The position numbers and the translations under genes are program-made. From Lachnospiraceae bacterium YSB2008 (lineage in GTDB: Bacteria; Bacillota; Clostridia; Lachnospirales; Lachnospiraceae), in the NCBI GenBank assembly GCA_000687655.1, contig JHWR01000007.1, positions 89,393-153,392 of the forward strand: 64,000 bases of DNA, in the 5' to 3' direction. The notes under the pieces were generated by a model. That model was not told where the DNA came from, did not search any database, and was given only the letters and a program-made list of their open reading frames with translations. Below, one piece after another: positions 24,804 to 34,951 of the stretch (its first letter is position 1; every line of letters begins with the position of its first letter).

Positions 24804-25961
24804 ATGGCAAAGGAAGGCAAGAAAAAGAATCCGATTCTTAAGGTTCTTAAGGTCATAGGTATCATACTTCTCATCATAATACTGCTTGTGGGAGGTCTTT
24901 TCGCATGGCTTACAGTCAAGGAGTATAAGCCTGAAGATGTTGAAGCGGTGGAGATAGAGAAGGAAGGCGACAATGATTCGTCGAAACTTCCGCTTGGCGA
25001 TACATTTACAATTATGACCTGGAATATGGGCTATGGTGCACTTGGTGAAAATGCTGATTTCTTTATGGATGGCGGTACCGGCGTTATGACTGCTACGGCT
25101 GATGAGGTTGATCAGAATGTTAAAGCCATAGCTGATACTGTGGCTGAATATGACACAGATTTTGTTTTTCTTCAGGAAGTGGACAGAGATTCAAAGAGAT
25201 CCCATAACAAGGATGAATATGCTTCTCTTGCTGATGCTTTGTGCAAGAAAAGTGATGATGCAGATGGTGATGCTTTCCTGACTCATGCATTTGCATATAA
25301 TTACAAAGTTCCGTATGTACCTTATCCGGTTCCGCCACTCGGAAAGATAAATGGTGGTATTGCGACCTTCTCAAAGTACGATATGGAAAAGGGTGAAAGA
25401 ATCCAGCTGCCATGTCCTTTTAAATGGCCGGTCAGACTGGGTAACCTGAAGAGATGTCTTTTGATAACAAGGATTCCGCTTCTGATGAAGAGTGATCTGG
25501 ATGATACAGAGAACATGAAATACCTTGTCCTCATAAACCTTCATCTTGAAGCTTATGATGACGGAGAGGGTAAGAAGGCACAGACAGAACTTCTTAAAGC
25601 GCTTCTTGAATATGAAGCTGAACAGGGCAATTACGTTGTTGCCGGAGGCGACTTCAACCAGACATTTTCCAATGTGGATTCAAGTATGTATCCTGAGCTT
25701 CCGGATATGTGGCATTGTGGTGCGATAGATGCTGAAACATTTGATGATGGATGGCAGCTTATGATGGATAATACTGTTCCAACCTGCAGATCGCTTGATA
25801 AGGCATACAAAGGTGCAGATCATGATAATTTCCAGTATTATCTTATAGATGGGTTTATAGTTTCAGGCAATATCAAGGTTGATAAGATTGAAACGGTCGA
25901 TAAACAGTTTGTAAATACTGATCATAACCCGGTAGTTATGACATTTACACTGGATGAGTAA
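24804..25961 (+). CDS. membrane-anchored endonuclease/exonuclease/phosphatase (EEP) family protein
   Basis: 385 residues. An N-terminal TM helix (about 15-38, VIGIILLIIILLVGGLFAWL) anchors an extracytoplasmic EEP domain. Seen motifs: MTWNMGYGALGE (first metal ligand Asn), FVFLQEVDRDS (Glu), INLHLEAY, GGDFNQTF and the terminal TDHNPVVM. Families with this fold cleave phosphodiesters of nucleic acids, inositol phosphates or phospholipids. An outside location favours a phosphodiesterase such as a sphingomyelinase-like or nuclease enzyme, but substrate cannot be assigned. It lies between purE and hisS. Confidence 0.88.
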   Translation: MAKEGKKKNPILKVLKVIGIILLIIILLVGGLFAWLTVKEYKPEDVEAVEIEKEGDNDSSKLPLGDTFTIMTWNMGYGALGENADFFMDGGTGVMTATADEVDQNVKAIADTVAEYDTDFVFLQEVDRDSKRSHNKDEYASLADALCKKSDDADGDAFLTHAFAYNYKVPYVPYPVPPLGKINGGIATFSKYDMEKGERIQLPCPFKWPVRLGNLKRCLLITRIPLLMKSDLDDTENMKYLVLINLHLEAYDDGEGKKAQTELLKALLEYEAEQGNYVVAGGDFNQTFSNVDSSMYPELPDMWHCGAIDAETFDDGWQLMMDNTVPTCRSLDKAYKGADHDNFQYYLIDGFIVSGNIKVDKIETVDKQFVNTDHNPVVMTFTLDE

Positions 25962-26005
25962 TTAGTTTACATAAAATGCAACGAATAGAAACAGAGGATT
26001 TAGAA

Positions 26006-27265
26006 ATGGCATTAAAGAAGACTCCTGTAAAGGGAATGTGTGACATGCTCCCGAGCGATATGAGGCTTAGAGAACATGTTATAGGAATGATAAAAGAAGC
26101 ATATGGAAGATACGGATTCATGGAGATAGAGACTCCGGTTATGGAGCATATCGAGAATCTGACCAGTAAGCAGGGCGGAGATAATGAGAAGCTCATATTC
26201 AAGATAATGAAGAGAGGCGCAGATCTTATGCGTGCGCTTGAGAAAGAGGATGGCGAGCTTGCAGATGGAGGACTCCGTTATGATCTGACACTTCCGCTTG
26301 CCAGATATTATTCCAATAACAAGGATGTGCTTCCAACACCGTTCAAGTCTCTTCAGATAGGAAATGTATGGCGCGCTGACAAGCCTCAGAAGGGCCGTTT
26401 CAGACAGTTCACACAGTGCGATATAGATATACTGGGTGACAACAGTAATCTCGCTGAGATCGAGCTTATAGGCGCTACAAGCGATATGCTTAGAACTATC
26501 TTCAGTGAGGTAGGTATAGAAGGCTTCACTGTACATATAAATGACAGAAGATTCCTCATAGGAGCAGCAAAGAACGCCGGCTTCAAGGAGGAGGATATAG
26601 AAGGTATACTCATTACCCTTGATAAGTTTGACAAGATCGGTTTAGACGGAATAAGAGAAGAGCTTATAGGAAACGGACAGGATCCTGCGGTAGTTGATAA
26701 GTATCTTGCACTTTACAGTGATCTTGAAAATGTAAGTATAGAAAACTTTGTTTCTGACATAGATGAAGCATTCCTCTCAAAGGATGCCGTAAATGGACTG
26801 AGCGAGATTCTTACATGCGCAAAGTCAATGGTAGATAAGAGCATAACTGTTGTGTTTGACCCTACTCTTGTTCGTGGTATGGGTTACTATACAGGACCGA
26901 TATTTGAAGTGACGATAGATGGATATAATTTTTCCATAGCAGGCGGCGGAAGATATGATAAGATGATAGGCCGTTTCACAGGTCAGGATACGCCGGCAAC
27001 AGGCTTCTCCATTGGTTTCGAGAGAATCATAACCATACTGAAGGATAAGCTTGGAGAGGATTATAAGATATCGGCAGACAATGTTGCCATACTTATAGGC
27101 AAGAAGGTTTCTCTTGAAAAGAAGGTTCAGATACTTGAAGAGGCAAAAGAACTCAGGGCGGCCGGTAAGACGGTACTGATTCAGCCTATGCAGAAGAATC
27201 TGGGACATCAGATAGAGATGCTGGAAAAAGAAGGATATACAGAGTTCCGCAAGGAATTTGAATGA
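26006..27265 (+). CDS. hisS: histidine--tRNA ligase
   Basis: About 419 residues, class II aminoacyl-tRNA synthetase. Motif 2 region LQIGNVWRADKPQKGRFRQF, a following TQCDIDILG, the His-A motif LVRGMGYYTGPIFEV and the SIAGGGRYDKM/GFSIGFERI motif 3 region are all present. The C-terminal anticodon-binding domain is short but plausible. An ATG at 25976 is in frame, but GAGGATTTAGAA precedes ATG 26006, where the conserved KGMCDMLPSD begins. The complete LVRGMGYYTGP motif argues against the HisZ regulatory paralogue. A terminator follows directly. Confidence 0.9.
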   Translation: MALKKTPVKGMCDMLPSDMRLREHVIGMIKEAYGRYGFMEIETPVMEHIENLTSKQGGDNEKLIFKIMKRGADLMRALEKEDGELADGGLRYDLTLPLARYYSNNKDVLPTPFKSLQIGNVWRADKPQKGRFRQFTQCDIDILGDNSNLAEIELIGATSDMLRTIFSEVGIEGFTVHINDRRFLIGAAKNAGFKEEDIEGILITLDKFDKIGLDGIREELIGNGQDPAVVDKYLALYSDLENVSIENFVSDIDEAFLSKDAVNGLSEILTCAKSMVDKSITVVFDPTLVRGMGYYTGPIFEVTIDGYNFSIAGGGRYDKMIGRFTGQDTPATGFSIGFERIITILKDKLGEDYKISADNVAILIGKKVSLEKKVQILEEAKELRAAGKTVLIQPMQKNLGHQIEMLEKEGYTEFRKEFE

Positions 27266-27272
27266 TGAATAC

Positions 27273-27309
27273 AGGATGGTATCAAAGATTGTTGATACCA
27301 TCCTTTTTG
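27273..27309 (+). terminator. Rho-independent terminator after hisS
   Basis: Stem GGATGGTATCAA/TTGATACCATCC (27274-27285 with 27292-27303) followed by TTTTTGT. Confidence 0.92.
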
Positions 27310-27386
27310 TATGACGCGATTATATTTCATGAACTGCTCTGCTCGTGCAGCGAACGGATACGATACTAAAAGACCGAAAAAGTATA

Positions 27387-27444
27387 TTGACAAAATAAAT
27401 AAAATGGTGTATTTTATACTAGCACATATGAACAGACGTTCATA
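27387..27444 (+). promoter_or_regulatory. promoter with palindromic operator for the ABC exporter operon
   Basis: TTGACA at 27387-27392 with TATTTT 17 bases on (27410-27415); a TATACT at 27415-27420 is a better -10 but would need a 22-base spacer. Immediately downstream is a perfect inverted repeat TATGAAC-AGAC-GTTCATA (27427-27444), the size and place of a TetR-type repressor operator. No tetR gene is adjacent. Confidence 0.6.
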
Positions 27445-27509
27445 AGTTAAAGATGATTAACACACTTGTAGAGGATCACAGTCATGTACTGATGATCAAG
27501 GAGGCAGAT

Positions 27510-28208
27510 ATGTTTCTTGAATTGAAACAGATTAAAAAATCATTTGGGCAGGGCGAGAATAAGGTTGAAGTACTGAAGGGCATAGATTTTACTCTGGAAA
27601 AGGGTGAATTCTGTGTCCTTCTCGGTCCTTCGGGCTCTGGAAAGTCCACACTCCTGAATATCATAGGGGGTATAGATACTCCTGATTCCGGAGAGATAAG
27701 CATAAATGGTGACCTGATGTCAAATATGAAGGAGAAGGCACTGACACAGTACAGAAGAAAGCACCTTGGATATATATTCCAGAGATACAATCTGATACCT
27801 AACCTGACAGTAAGGGAAAACATAGAGGTAGGTTCATATCTGGCGGACAATCCTCTGGATGTAAATGAACTGATAGATGTCCTGGGACTTCACAGTCACA
27901 GACATAAGTATCCGAATCAGCTTTCCGGCGGTCAGCAGCAGCGCTGCTCCATAGGAAGAGCCATAGTGAAGAATCCGGATATTCTGCTCTGTGATGAGCC
28001 TACAGGTGCACTTGATTCCAAGACATCAGTAGAAATACTCAAGCTAATAGATACAGTGAATAAAACTTATCAGAATACCATCATCATGGTTACCCACAAT
28101 GACGGAATCAAGGATATGGCTGACAGAGTCATAAAGCTTAAAGATGGTGCGATTCGTAAGAATTACGTAAATGAAACGAAGAAGACGGCAGAGGAGCTTG
28201 ACTGGTAA
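27510..28208 (+). CDS. ABC transporter ATP-binding protein (MacB/LolD type)
   Basis: About 232 residues. Walker A GPSGSGKST near 39-47, Q-loop YIFQRYNLIP near 88, signature LSGGQQQR near 138 and Walker B ILLCDEPTGALD near 157. This is the LolD/MacB subfamily that partners FtsX-like permeases. Upstream in-frame ATGs exist (27453), but AAGGAGG lies at the right distance only for ATG 27510, where the domain begins. The stop is followed one base later by the permease ATG, so the two are coupled. Confidence 0.92.
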   Translation: MFLELKQIKKSFGQGENKVEVLKGIDFTLEKGEFCVLLGPSGSGKSTLLNIIGGIDTPDSGEISINGDLMSNMKEKALTQYRRKHLGYIFQRYNLIPNLTVRENIEVGSYLADNPLDVNELIDVLGLHSHRHKYPNQLSGGQQQRCSIGRAIVKNPDILLCDEPTGALDSKTSVEILKLIDTVNKTYQNTIIMVTHNDGIKDMADRVIKLKDGAIRKNYVNETKKTAEELDW

Positions 28209-28209
28209 T

Positions 28210-30528
28210 ATGCGTAACCCACTTAACAAACGACTGCTGAGGGATCTCTTATCAGACCTCGGCAAATATCTCGTTATCTTCATAATGATGACGATGTCCA
28301 TAGGTATGACTTCCGGTTTCCTGGTTGCGGGCGAAAGCATGCTTAAGGCCTATAACGAGAGCTTTGAAAAGTATAATACTGAAGACGGAAACTTCAGGGT
28401 AGAGAAGAAGCTTACAAAGGCCAGCAGGAAGCTGATAGAGAAAAATGGAGTTAAGGTCTACGAGAATTTCTATGTAGAAATGATCATGGACAAAGGACAG
28501 ACCGTCAGAACATTTAAAATAAGAGATAAAGTAAATAAGGCTGATGTTCTCCACGGAAGACTTCCTGAAAAGACCGGAGAGATAGCCATAGACAGAATGT
28601 TTGCTGACAACAATGATATCATTGTCGGTGACAGGATAAACTGCGACGGAAAGGAATACGAAGTAACAGGACTGGTTGCTCTTTCTGATTACAGTGCACT
28701 TTTCAAAGATAATAATGATGCAATGTTTGACGCCGGCATGTTTGCTGTTGCAGTTGTTACGGAAGAGGAGTTCGATTCATTTAAGGATAAGATAACCTAC
28801 TTCAACTATTCATGGAAGTATGACAATCCGCCTGCCGAAGGAAAAGAGGAGCAGGATACGGGACTTGAACTCATGAAGAGCATACATAAGGTCGTTACGC
28901 TTGAGAACTTTGTTCCGAGATATGCCAATCAGGCGATACAGTTTACCGGTGAAGACTTCGGCGGCGATATAGTCATGTTTGAGGTTGCCTTCTATATCAT
29001 AGTCGTTATCATGGCTTTTGTATTCACGGTTACCATCAACAACACGATTGAGAAAGAAGCAGAGGTTATAGGAACGCTTAGAGCAACAGGATATACAAGA
29101 GAAGAGATGACGCTTCATTATATGTCCATGCCGCTTCTGATAACGCTTATAGGAGCTATCATCGGAAATGTTATGGGTTATACATTCATGAAGAATATCA
29201 TGGCGAATATGTATTATCACAGCTACAGCCTTCCGAGCTATGTGACAGTCTGGAGTTCTGACGCATTCCTGAAGACGACGCTTATGCCACTGCTCATCAT
29301 GATCTTTGTAACATACTTCTCTCTTAGGAAGAAGCTTAAGCTTTCACCGCTCCGCTTCATAAGAAGAGACCTTTCCAAGAAGGGCAGAAAGAAAGCGTTC
29401 AGGCTCAGCCCTAAGATTGATTTCTTTACCAGATTCAGACTCAGGGTTATATTCCAGAACTTAAGTAATTATGTGGTTCTGTTCTTCGGAATCCTTTTTG
29501 CTAACATACTTCTTATGTTCGGCCTTACATTTCCGGAGGTTCTCAGGGATTATCAGGATAATATAGGCGACAACCTGTTCTGTAAATACCAGTACATGCT
29601 TGATGTTCCGTCAGAGGTTCTTGCGAGTGACAGCAAGCTCGAGGGAATGATAGCAGGAATGAAGTACATGGAAGAGGTTGAAACCGAGAATCCGGATGCA
29701 GAGAAATTTACGGCGTATGGGCTTGAGGCAACCAATCCGAAGTACAGGATTGAAGAGATAAGTCTTTACGGTATTGAGAAGAAGAGTAAGTATATTAAGC
29801 TTGATCTTAATAAGGATGAAGTTTATGTTTCCAGAAGCCTTGCAGAGAAGCAGGAGCTTTCCATAGGAGACACGATAACTCTTAAAGAGAAGTATGAGGA
29901 TGACGAATATACCTTCAAGGTAAGCGGAATATATGATTACGTGGGCGGACTTGCACTGTTCATGGATATAGATTACATGAACCGCACATTTGATTTCGGA
30001 GACGGCTATTTCTCAGGATATCTGTCCAATACAGAAATAACTGATATAGATGATAAGTATCTCGGAACCGTCATAGATTATGACAGCATCACCGCGATAT
30101 CGAGACAGCTTCTTATATCTATGGGTTCATTCATGGATGTACTTGTTTATGTTTGTGTTATAATATTCATGGTGCTTATTTACCTTTTGACCAAGGTAAT
30201 AATTGAGAGGAACACTCAAAGCATAAGTATGGCAAAGATACTCGGATATACCAGCGGAGAGATAAGTAAGCTGTATGTACATGCAACGACATATATGGTC
30301 CTGATATTCATTTTCCTAACGATCCCTATATCGGATTTTCTTGTAAATGTAGTGTTCAGGGCGCTGTTACGTACAGAGATGAATGGATGGTTCGATATAT
30401 ACCTTCCGCTTAAGATTAAAGTCATAATGGTTGCAATGGGAATAGGAACCTACGCAATCGTTGCACTTTTGGAATATAGAAAAGTAAGACGAGTTCCAAT
30501 GGAGGATGCACTTAAATACGACGAGTAA
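28210..30528 (+). CDS. ABC transporter permease, FtsX/MacB-like with two permease domains
   Basis: About 772 residues. One TM segment near the N-terminus, a large extracytoplasmic MacB-periplasmic-core-like domain (about 45-255), a three-TM FtsX block (about 265-390), a second core-like domain (about 440-620) and a final three-TM block (about 640-770). The first FtsX block has the motif VIGTLRATGYTREEMTLHY. Proteins of this duplicated type form exporters or mechanotransmission devices for peptides, lipoproteins or antibiotics together with the upstream ATPase. An in-frame ATG at 28171 overlaps the ATPase gene; ATG 28210 is preferred. Confidence 0.9.
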   Translation: MRNPLNKRLLRDLLSDLGKYLVIFIMMTMSIGMTSGFLVAGESMLKAYNESFEKYNTEDGNFRVEKKLTKASRKLIEKNGVKVYENFYVEMIMDKGQTVRTFKIRDKVNKADVLHGRLPEKTGEIAIDRMFADNNDIIVGDRINCDGKEYEVTGLVALSDYSALFKDNNDAMFDAGMFAVAVVTEEEFDSFKDKITYFNYSWKYDNPPAEGKEEQDTGLELMKSIHKVVTLENFVPRYANQAIQFTGEDFGGDIVMFEVAFYIIVVIMAFVFTVTINNTIEKEAEVIGTLRATGYTREEMTLHYMSMPLLITLIGAIIGNVMGYTFMKNIMANMYYHSYSLPSYVTVWSSDAFLKTTLMPLLIMIFVTYFSLRKKLKLSPLRFIRRDLSKKGRKKAFRLSPKIDFFTRFRLRVIFQNLSNYVVLFFGILFANILLMFGLTFPEVLRDYQDNIGDNLFCKYQYMLDVPSEVLASDSKLEGMIAGMKYMEEVETENPDAEKFTAYGLEATNPKYRIEEISLYGIEKKSKYIKLDLNKDEVYVSRSLAEKQELSIGDTITLKEKYEDDEYTFKVSGIYDYVGGLALFMDIDYMNRTFDFGDGYFSGYLSNTEITDIDDKYLGTVIDYDSITAISRQLLISMGSFMDVLVYVCVIIFMVLIYLLTKVIIERNTQSISMAKILGYTSGEISKLYVHATTYMVLIFIFLTIPISDFLVNVVFRALLRTEMNGWFDIYLPLKIKVIMVAMGIGTYAIVALLEYRKVRRVPMEDALKYDE

Positions 30529-30579
30529 GTTGTGGATTCTCGCAGATAAGTCATGGATTGGCGCATATAGGAGGCAAGA

Positions 30580-32415
30580 ATGGTAAAGAGGATAATAAGG
30601 AGCAAGAGTGCGAAAATACTGTCATGCATTATGATCGGCGCACTTCTCCTCAGCTCCTGTGGGAAAAAGGCAGGGGAAGTAACTGAGATTTCCGGAAATG
30701 ATGATACAGAAGCAGTTACTGAAGCTGAAGATATCGTTGATATAGATAAGAGTACTGCGGTGGCTGCGGGAACAAGAGAAGAGAGCGTAAGCATCAAGGC
30801 TGACGCCTCGGGTAAGGTTAAAGAGATTAAATCGGAGGTTATTCTGTCCGATCTTAAGGATGGAAAAGCTATCCTTGATGTATCTAAGCTTACAGATATA
30901 CGTAACAAGAACGGTGATGAGGAGTTCATCCAGGAAGGCGACAATATCTTCTGGGAGAACAAAGGCGAGGATATAAGCTATGAAGGTATCTCAAACGCCG
31001 AACTTCCTTTCGAGGTAAAGGTCACATACTTCCTGGACGATAAGGAAACTTCGCCTTCAGATATGGCCGGTAAGTCGGGTAAGGTCAAAATCAGATTCGA
31101 CTATAAAAATAAGAACGAAACAACGGTTAAATCAGAAGGAAAGAGTTTTAAGGTGAGTGTGCCATATACATTTATCTCAGCGGTTACCCTTGACTCAGAG
31201 AAGTTCAGTAATATTGAAGTAACAAACGGCAAGATTACAACTCTCGAAGGACAGACTATGGCTGTGGGCTATGCATTTCCGGGACTCAAAGAAAGCCTTG
31301 GGCTCGATACATTTGATACAGATATAAATGTATCGGACTATGTTGAGATTACGGCTGACGCGAAGGATTTCGCACTTGACTTTACGGTTACCATGGTAAC
31401 AACCGGGATATTTGCTGATATTGATACAGCTTCTATAAATGATGCCCAGGAGCTTTCTGACAATATGAAGAATCTGGGTGACAGCAGCAACGATCTTGCT
31501 GATGCTGCAGATAAGCTGGCATCGGGAGCCGGTACCATGAATACAGCCCTTGCACAGTATGTCGCAGGAATAGCCAAGGTTAATCAGGGAGCAGCCGGAC
31601 TTCGTGACGGACTCTGTACTCTTGATAAGAATACGGCAAGTCTGGTAAGTGGTGCAAATAAGCTTTCGACCGGACTTTCAGAACTTGATACAACTCTTCA
31701 GAATATGGATATGAGCGGTGGTATCAGTGAAACAGATATGGCAAATCTGCAGACGGCTCTTACAGGGCTTGCAACAGATGCAGGAAATATGGGAGCCAGT
31801 ATTGGTGCACTTCAGCAGAACCTGACAGCGATATCAAATGAGGTACAGACCCTGTCAGGCGAGTATCCGGATATAGATACATCGGGAGCTGTGGCAAATA
31901 TCGGAGCAATTCAGAGCAGTCTCGGAAGCATGAATCAGAACGTAACGCTGCTTCAGGGGTCACTCCAGAATATAAGTACAGCCATGGCCGGCATGAAGGA
32001 TGCGGCTGCGGGACTGGAACAGCTTAAGCCTGCCATAAGCCAGCTTGCTACAGCGAGTGGACAGCTGGCAACGGGAATAAGCGGCTATGGGCAGGGAGTT
32101 ACTGCGGCATACAGCGGTTCCAAACAGCTGGCGTCAGGAACAAGTCAGCTTGCAAATGCAGGCGGGCAGCTGACATCAGGATGTTCTGCTCTTGCCTCAG
32201 GTCTCAGATCATTTGCAGATGGAATGCATACCTTTGATGAAGAAGGTATACAGGAATTGTCAAAGCTTGCAGGTGATGACCTTGGAACAGTTATAGAACA
32301 TCTCAAGGCTGTTAAGAAGGCGGATGAAGGATATACAACATTCTCCGGAAGCGATAAGGTTAAGGAGTCTTCAGTCAGATTTGTCATTGAGACAGAGGGG
32401 ATTGAAGAGGAGTAG
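30580..32415 (+). CDS. lipoprotein with YhgE/Pip-like heptad-repeat region, accessory to the ABC exporter
   Basis: 611 residues. Lipobox LLSSC with the modified Cys at residue 27, so anchored on the outer face of the membrane. Residues about 60-290 form a beta-rich domain. From about 300 to 570 there are many ASGxxQLxxG- and SGANKLSTG-type units, the coiled-coil repeats of YhgE/Pip and tape-measure-like envelope proteins. Three-gene cassettes of ATPase, FtsX permease and such a protein are common in clostridia and usually under TetR control, consistent with the palindrome at 27427. Probably it extends the exporter through the wall. The ligand is unknown. Confidence 0.8.
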   Translation: MVKRIIRSKSAKILSCIMIGALLLSSCGKKAGEVTEISGNDDTEAVTEAEDIVDIDKSTAVAAGTREESVSIKADASGKVKEIKSEVILSDLKDGKAILDVSKLTDIRNKNGDEEFIQEGDNIFWENKGEDISYEGISNAELPFEVKVTYFLDDKETSPSDMAGKSGKVKIRFDYKNKNETTVKSEGKSFKVSVPYTFISAVTLDSEKFSNIEVTNGKITTLEGQTMAVGYAFPGLKESLGLDTFDTDINVSDYVEITADAKDFALDFTVTMVTTGIFADIDTASINDAQELSDNMKNLGDSSNDLADAADKLASGAGTMNTALAQYVAGIAKVNQGAAGLRDGLCTLDKNTASLVSGANKLSTGLSELDTTLQNMDMSGGISETDMANLQTALTGLATDAGNMGASIGALQQNLTAISNEVQTLSGEYPDIDTSGAVANIGAIQSSLGSMNQNVTLLQGSLQNISTAMAGMKDAAAGLEQLKPAISQLATASGQLATGISGYGQGVTAAYSGSKQLASGTSQLANAGGQLTSGCSALASGLRSFADGMHTFDEEGIQELSKLAGDDLGTVIEHLKAVKKADEGYTTFSGSDKVKESSVRFVIETEGIEEE

Positions 32416-32616
32416 ATTATATAGTAAGTGACATCGGCGGCTGATATGTCTCGCAGACATACCGGTCGCCAATTGTTTTCTGTATGAACCGGAATGGTTT
32501 TGCCGGCTGTAAGTTGTTTACCAGTCGTGATTGAATGTTACAGGTAAATAAGGTAGAATATTCACAGTGTGTTTTGATTATAAAACAATATTATATTTAG
32601 AAAAGAGGAACGTGAT

Positions 32617-33552
32617 TTGGAATATATAAATACACTTCATGAGGGTACAAATGTATCGGAGATTTTTTTCTGTAAGTCAAAGACTGTAGCTCAGACTAAG
32701 GCGGGAAAGACTTATTACAATGTTACTCTTCAGGATAAGACGGGTACACTTGATGCGAAGATATGGGAGCTTTCAAATGCCATAGAGCATTTCGAGGCAA
32801 TGGATTATATAAAAGTAGATGGAGCGGTCGTTTCATTTAATAATAATCTTCAGCTGAATATCAGACGCCTCAGAAGGGCAGAGGAAGGTACATATGATGT
32901 ATCCGATTATATGCCAGTTTCAAAGAACAGTACGGATCAGATGTATGATGAACTGCTGAGCCTTGTGAATTCTGTAAAGGAAGAGCATCTTAATGCACTT
33001 CTTAAGAGCTTTTTTGTTGATGACGCAAAGTTTGCTGAAGGATTCAAGAAACACAGTGCAGCGAAGTCCATACATCACAGCTTCATAGGCGGACTGCTTC
33101 AGCATTCACTGGCAGTTGCGAAGATATGTGATTTCCTTGCAAGCCAGTATGCAGTACTGAATCGTGACCTTCTTATAACAGCAGCGCTCTGCCACGATAT
33201 CGGAAAAATGTATGAACTTTCGGATTTTCCGCATAATGACTATACTGATGAAGGACAGCTCCTTGGACATATCGTAATGGGTGCAATGATGGTAAGGGAT
33301 AAGGCCAATGCTATAGAAGGATTCCCTGCAGATCTTCAGAACGAACTTATCCATTGTATTCTTGCACATCATGGTGAACTTGAATTCGGATCTCCGAAGA
33401 AGCCTTCTATCATTGAAGCAGTTGCGCTTTCTTATGCGGATAATCTTGATGCAAAGATGGAAACCTTCCAGGAGCTTCTTGAGGGAAGCAGTCAGAAGGA
33501 AGACTGGCTTGGATTCAGCAAGCTGTTTGATGCTAATGTGAGGAGAACCTAA
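32617..33552 (+). CDS. yhaM: 3'-5' exoribonuclease YhaM
   Basis: 311 residues. An N-terminal OB-fold nucleic-acid-binding domain (about 10-90, LQDKTGTLDAKIWEL) is followed by an HD phosphohydrolase domain with HSFIGGLLQHSLAV, ALCHDIGKM near residue 191 and ILAHHGELEFG. This is the YhaM layout; the enzyme degrades RNA and single-stranded DNA from the 3' end with Mn2+. The start is TTG 32617 with AAGAGGAA upstream. The 200 bases before it, after the lipoprotein gene, hold no feature I can identify. Confidence 0.92.
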   Translation: MEYINTLHEGTNVSEIFFCKSKTVAQTKAGKTYYNVTLQDKTGTLDAKIWELSNAIEHFEAMDYIKVDGAVVSFNNNLQLNIRRLRRAEEGTYDVSDYMPVSKNSTDQMYDELLSLVNSVKEEHLNALLKSFFVDDAKFAEGFKKHSAAKSIHHSFIGGLLQHSLAVAKICDFLASQYAVLNRDLLITAALCHDIGKMYELSDFPHNDYTDEGQLLGHIVMGAMMVRDKANAIEGFPADLQNELIHCILAHHGELEFGSPKKPSIIEAVALSYADNLDAKMETFQELLEGSSQKEDWLGFSKLFDANVRRT

Positions 33553-33579
33553 CATTTACCGGAATGAGGGGACAAGGAT

Positions 33580-34791
33580 ATGAACGATCGCAGAACTGAA
33601 AAACCGCTTACATCCAAGAGACTTAATGTTCTCGGTACCGGAAGTACGCTTCTGACTATATTCTTAATATCAGTACTCTTACTTGGAGCAGGAGCAGTAT
33701 ATCTTATTATGACGATGGGATTCAAAGAGGCTCTCAAGGAAAACTGGGGATGGCTTATAGTAATAATCCTGGTTGAGAATATCCTGTTCTGGGTCGGAAT
33801 CATCATGGTATATGTCACATCTGTTCAGCTGGGAATGAAGATGAGAATTATAGGTATACTGTGCGGACTTATTCCGATAGTGCATATTATCGTTCTGATT
33901 ATGATCATCAGTATTACAGGCAGTGAAGCCCGCTTCGAGAAGAAGAAGCTTAAGCTTGACAGACAGAGACATGATCAGCAGATATGCCGGACTAAATACC
34001 CGCTTCTTATGGTTCACGGAGTTTTCTTCAGGGATTTCAAATACTTCAATTACTGGGGAAGAGTTCCTGATGAACTTATGAAAAATGGAGCGACCATCTT
34101 TTATGGTAATCATGAGTCGGCAGCTTCCGTAGAGGACAGTGCCAAAGAACTGGCTGTCCGCATACAGCAGATAGTTCAGGAAACAGGATGCGGAAGGGTT
34201 AATGTTATAGCCCATTCAAAAGGAGGACTTGATACTAAGACAGCAGTTGCATGTCTCGGAATGTCACCTTATGTTGCATCCATCACAACTATTAATACTC
34301 CTCACAGAGGATGTGAGTTTGCGGAATATCTTCTCGGCAGGGCGCCTCAGTTCCTTAAGGATAAGGTGTCGGGTGCTTATAATTCAGCTCTTCGTAAGCT
34401 GGGAGACCAGAATCCGTCATTTATAGCGGCGGTTACGGATCTTACTGCTTCAAGATGTCGTTTCATTTCCGATATAACAGATCAGTTTGATTATAAGGGC
34501 GCGGGAGTATATACACAGAGCGTCGGGTCCTGTATGAAGAAGGCCAAGGGCGGTGCATTTCCGCTTAATATGAGTTATAACTTCGTAGATAGATTCGATG
34601 GAAAGAACGACGGACTTGTAGGCGAACCGTCATTCCATTGGGGTGAGAATTATACCTATCTTGAGAATAAGAAAAAGAGAGGTATATCACACGGAGACAT
34701 GATCGATCTTAATCGTGAGAATATCAAAGGCTTTGATGTAAGAGAGTTTTATGTTCAGCTTGTGGCAGACCTTAAGAAGCGTGGACTGTAA
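33580..34791 (+). CDS. membrane-associated alpha/beta hydrolase (lipase-like)
   Basis: 403 residues. Three TM helices at about 22-45, 55-75 and 82-108 are followed by a hydrolase domain that starts with PLLMVHGVFFRD, giving the oxyanion-hole HG. The nucleophile elbow is AHSKGGLD with Ser near 213 (AxSxG instead of GxSxG, as in many EstA/LipA-type lipases). The C-terminal GISHGDMIDL supplies the catalytic His, and Asp candidates lie in NDGLVGEPS. It probably acts on acylglycerols or phospholipids at the membrane; substrate unknown. ATG 33580 follows GAGGGGACAAGG, 27 bases after yhaM, so the two may be cotranscribed. Confidence 0.85.
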   Translation: MNDRRTEKPLTSKRLNVLGTGSTLLTIFLISVLLLGAGAVYLIMTMGFKEALKENWGWLIVIILVENILFWVGIIMVYVTSVQLGMKMRIIGILCGLIPIVHIIVLIMIISITGSEARFEKKKLKLDRQRHDQQICRTKYPLLMVHGVFFRDFKYFNYWGRVPDELMKNGATIFYGNHESAASVEDSAKELAVRIQQIVQETGCGRVNVIAHSKGGLDTKTAVACLGMSPYVASITTINTPHRGCEFAEYLLGRAPQFLKDKVSGAYNSALRKLGDQNPSFIAAVTDLTASRCRFISDITDQFDYKGAGVYTQSVGSCMKKAKGGAFPLNMSYNFVDRFDGKNDGLVGEPSFHWGENYTYLENKKKRGISHGDMIDLNRENIKGFDVREFYVQLVADLKKRGL

Positions 34792-34951
34792 ACCAGGTGC
34801 TCTCACTTGGTTAATATAATAAGAACCCTGGTTAAGGTTAAGTTAAGATTAGAAGATTTTTCCGGTAAGATTTCTCTGTTACTATAAATACATAAGAGCA
34901 GGGGACGACCTGCAGAACCGCATATGTTTGTTTATAGAAAGGAGAATGACT

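Noticed and set aside
26006..27265. HisZ (ATP phosphoribosyltransferase regulatory subunit) instead of HisS
   Set aside because: The His-specific LVRGMGYYTGP motif and motif 2 Arg residues are complete, and no other his genes are nearby.
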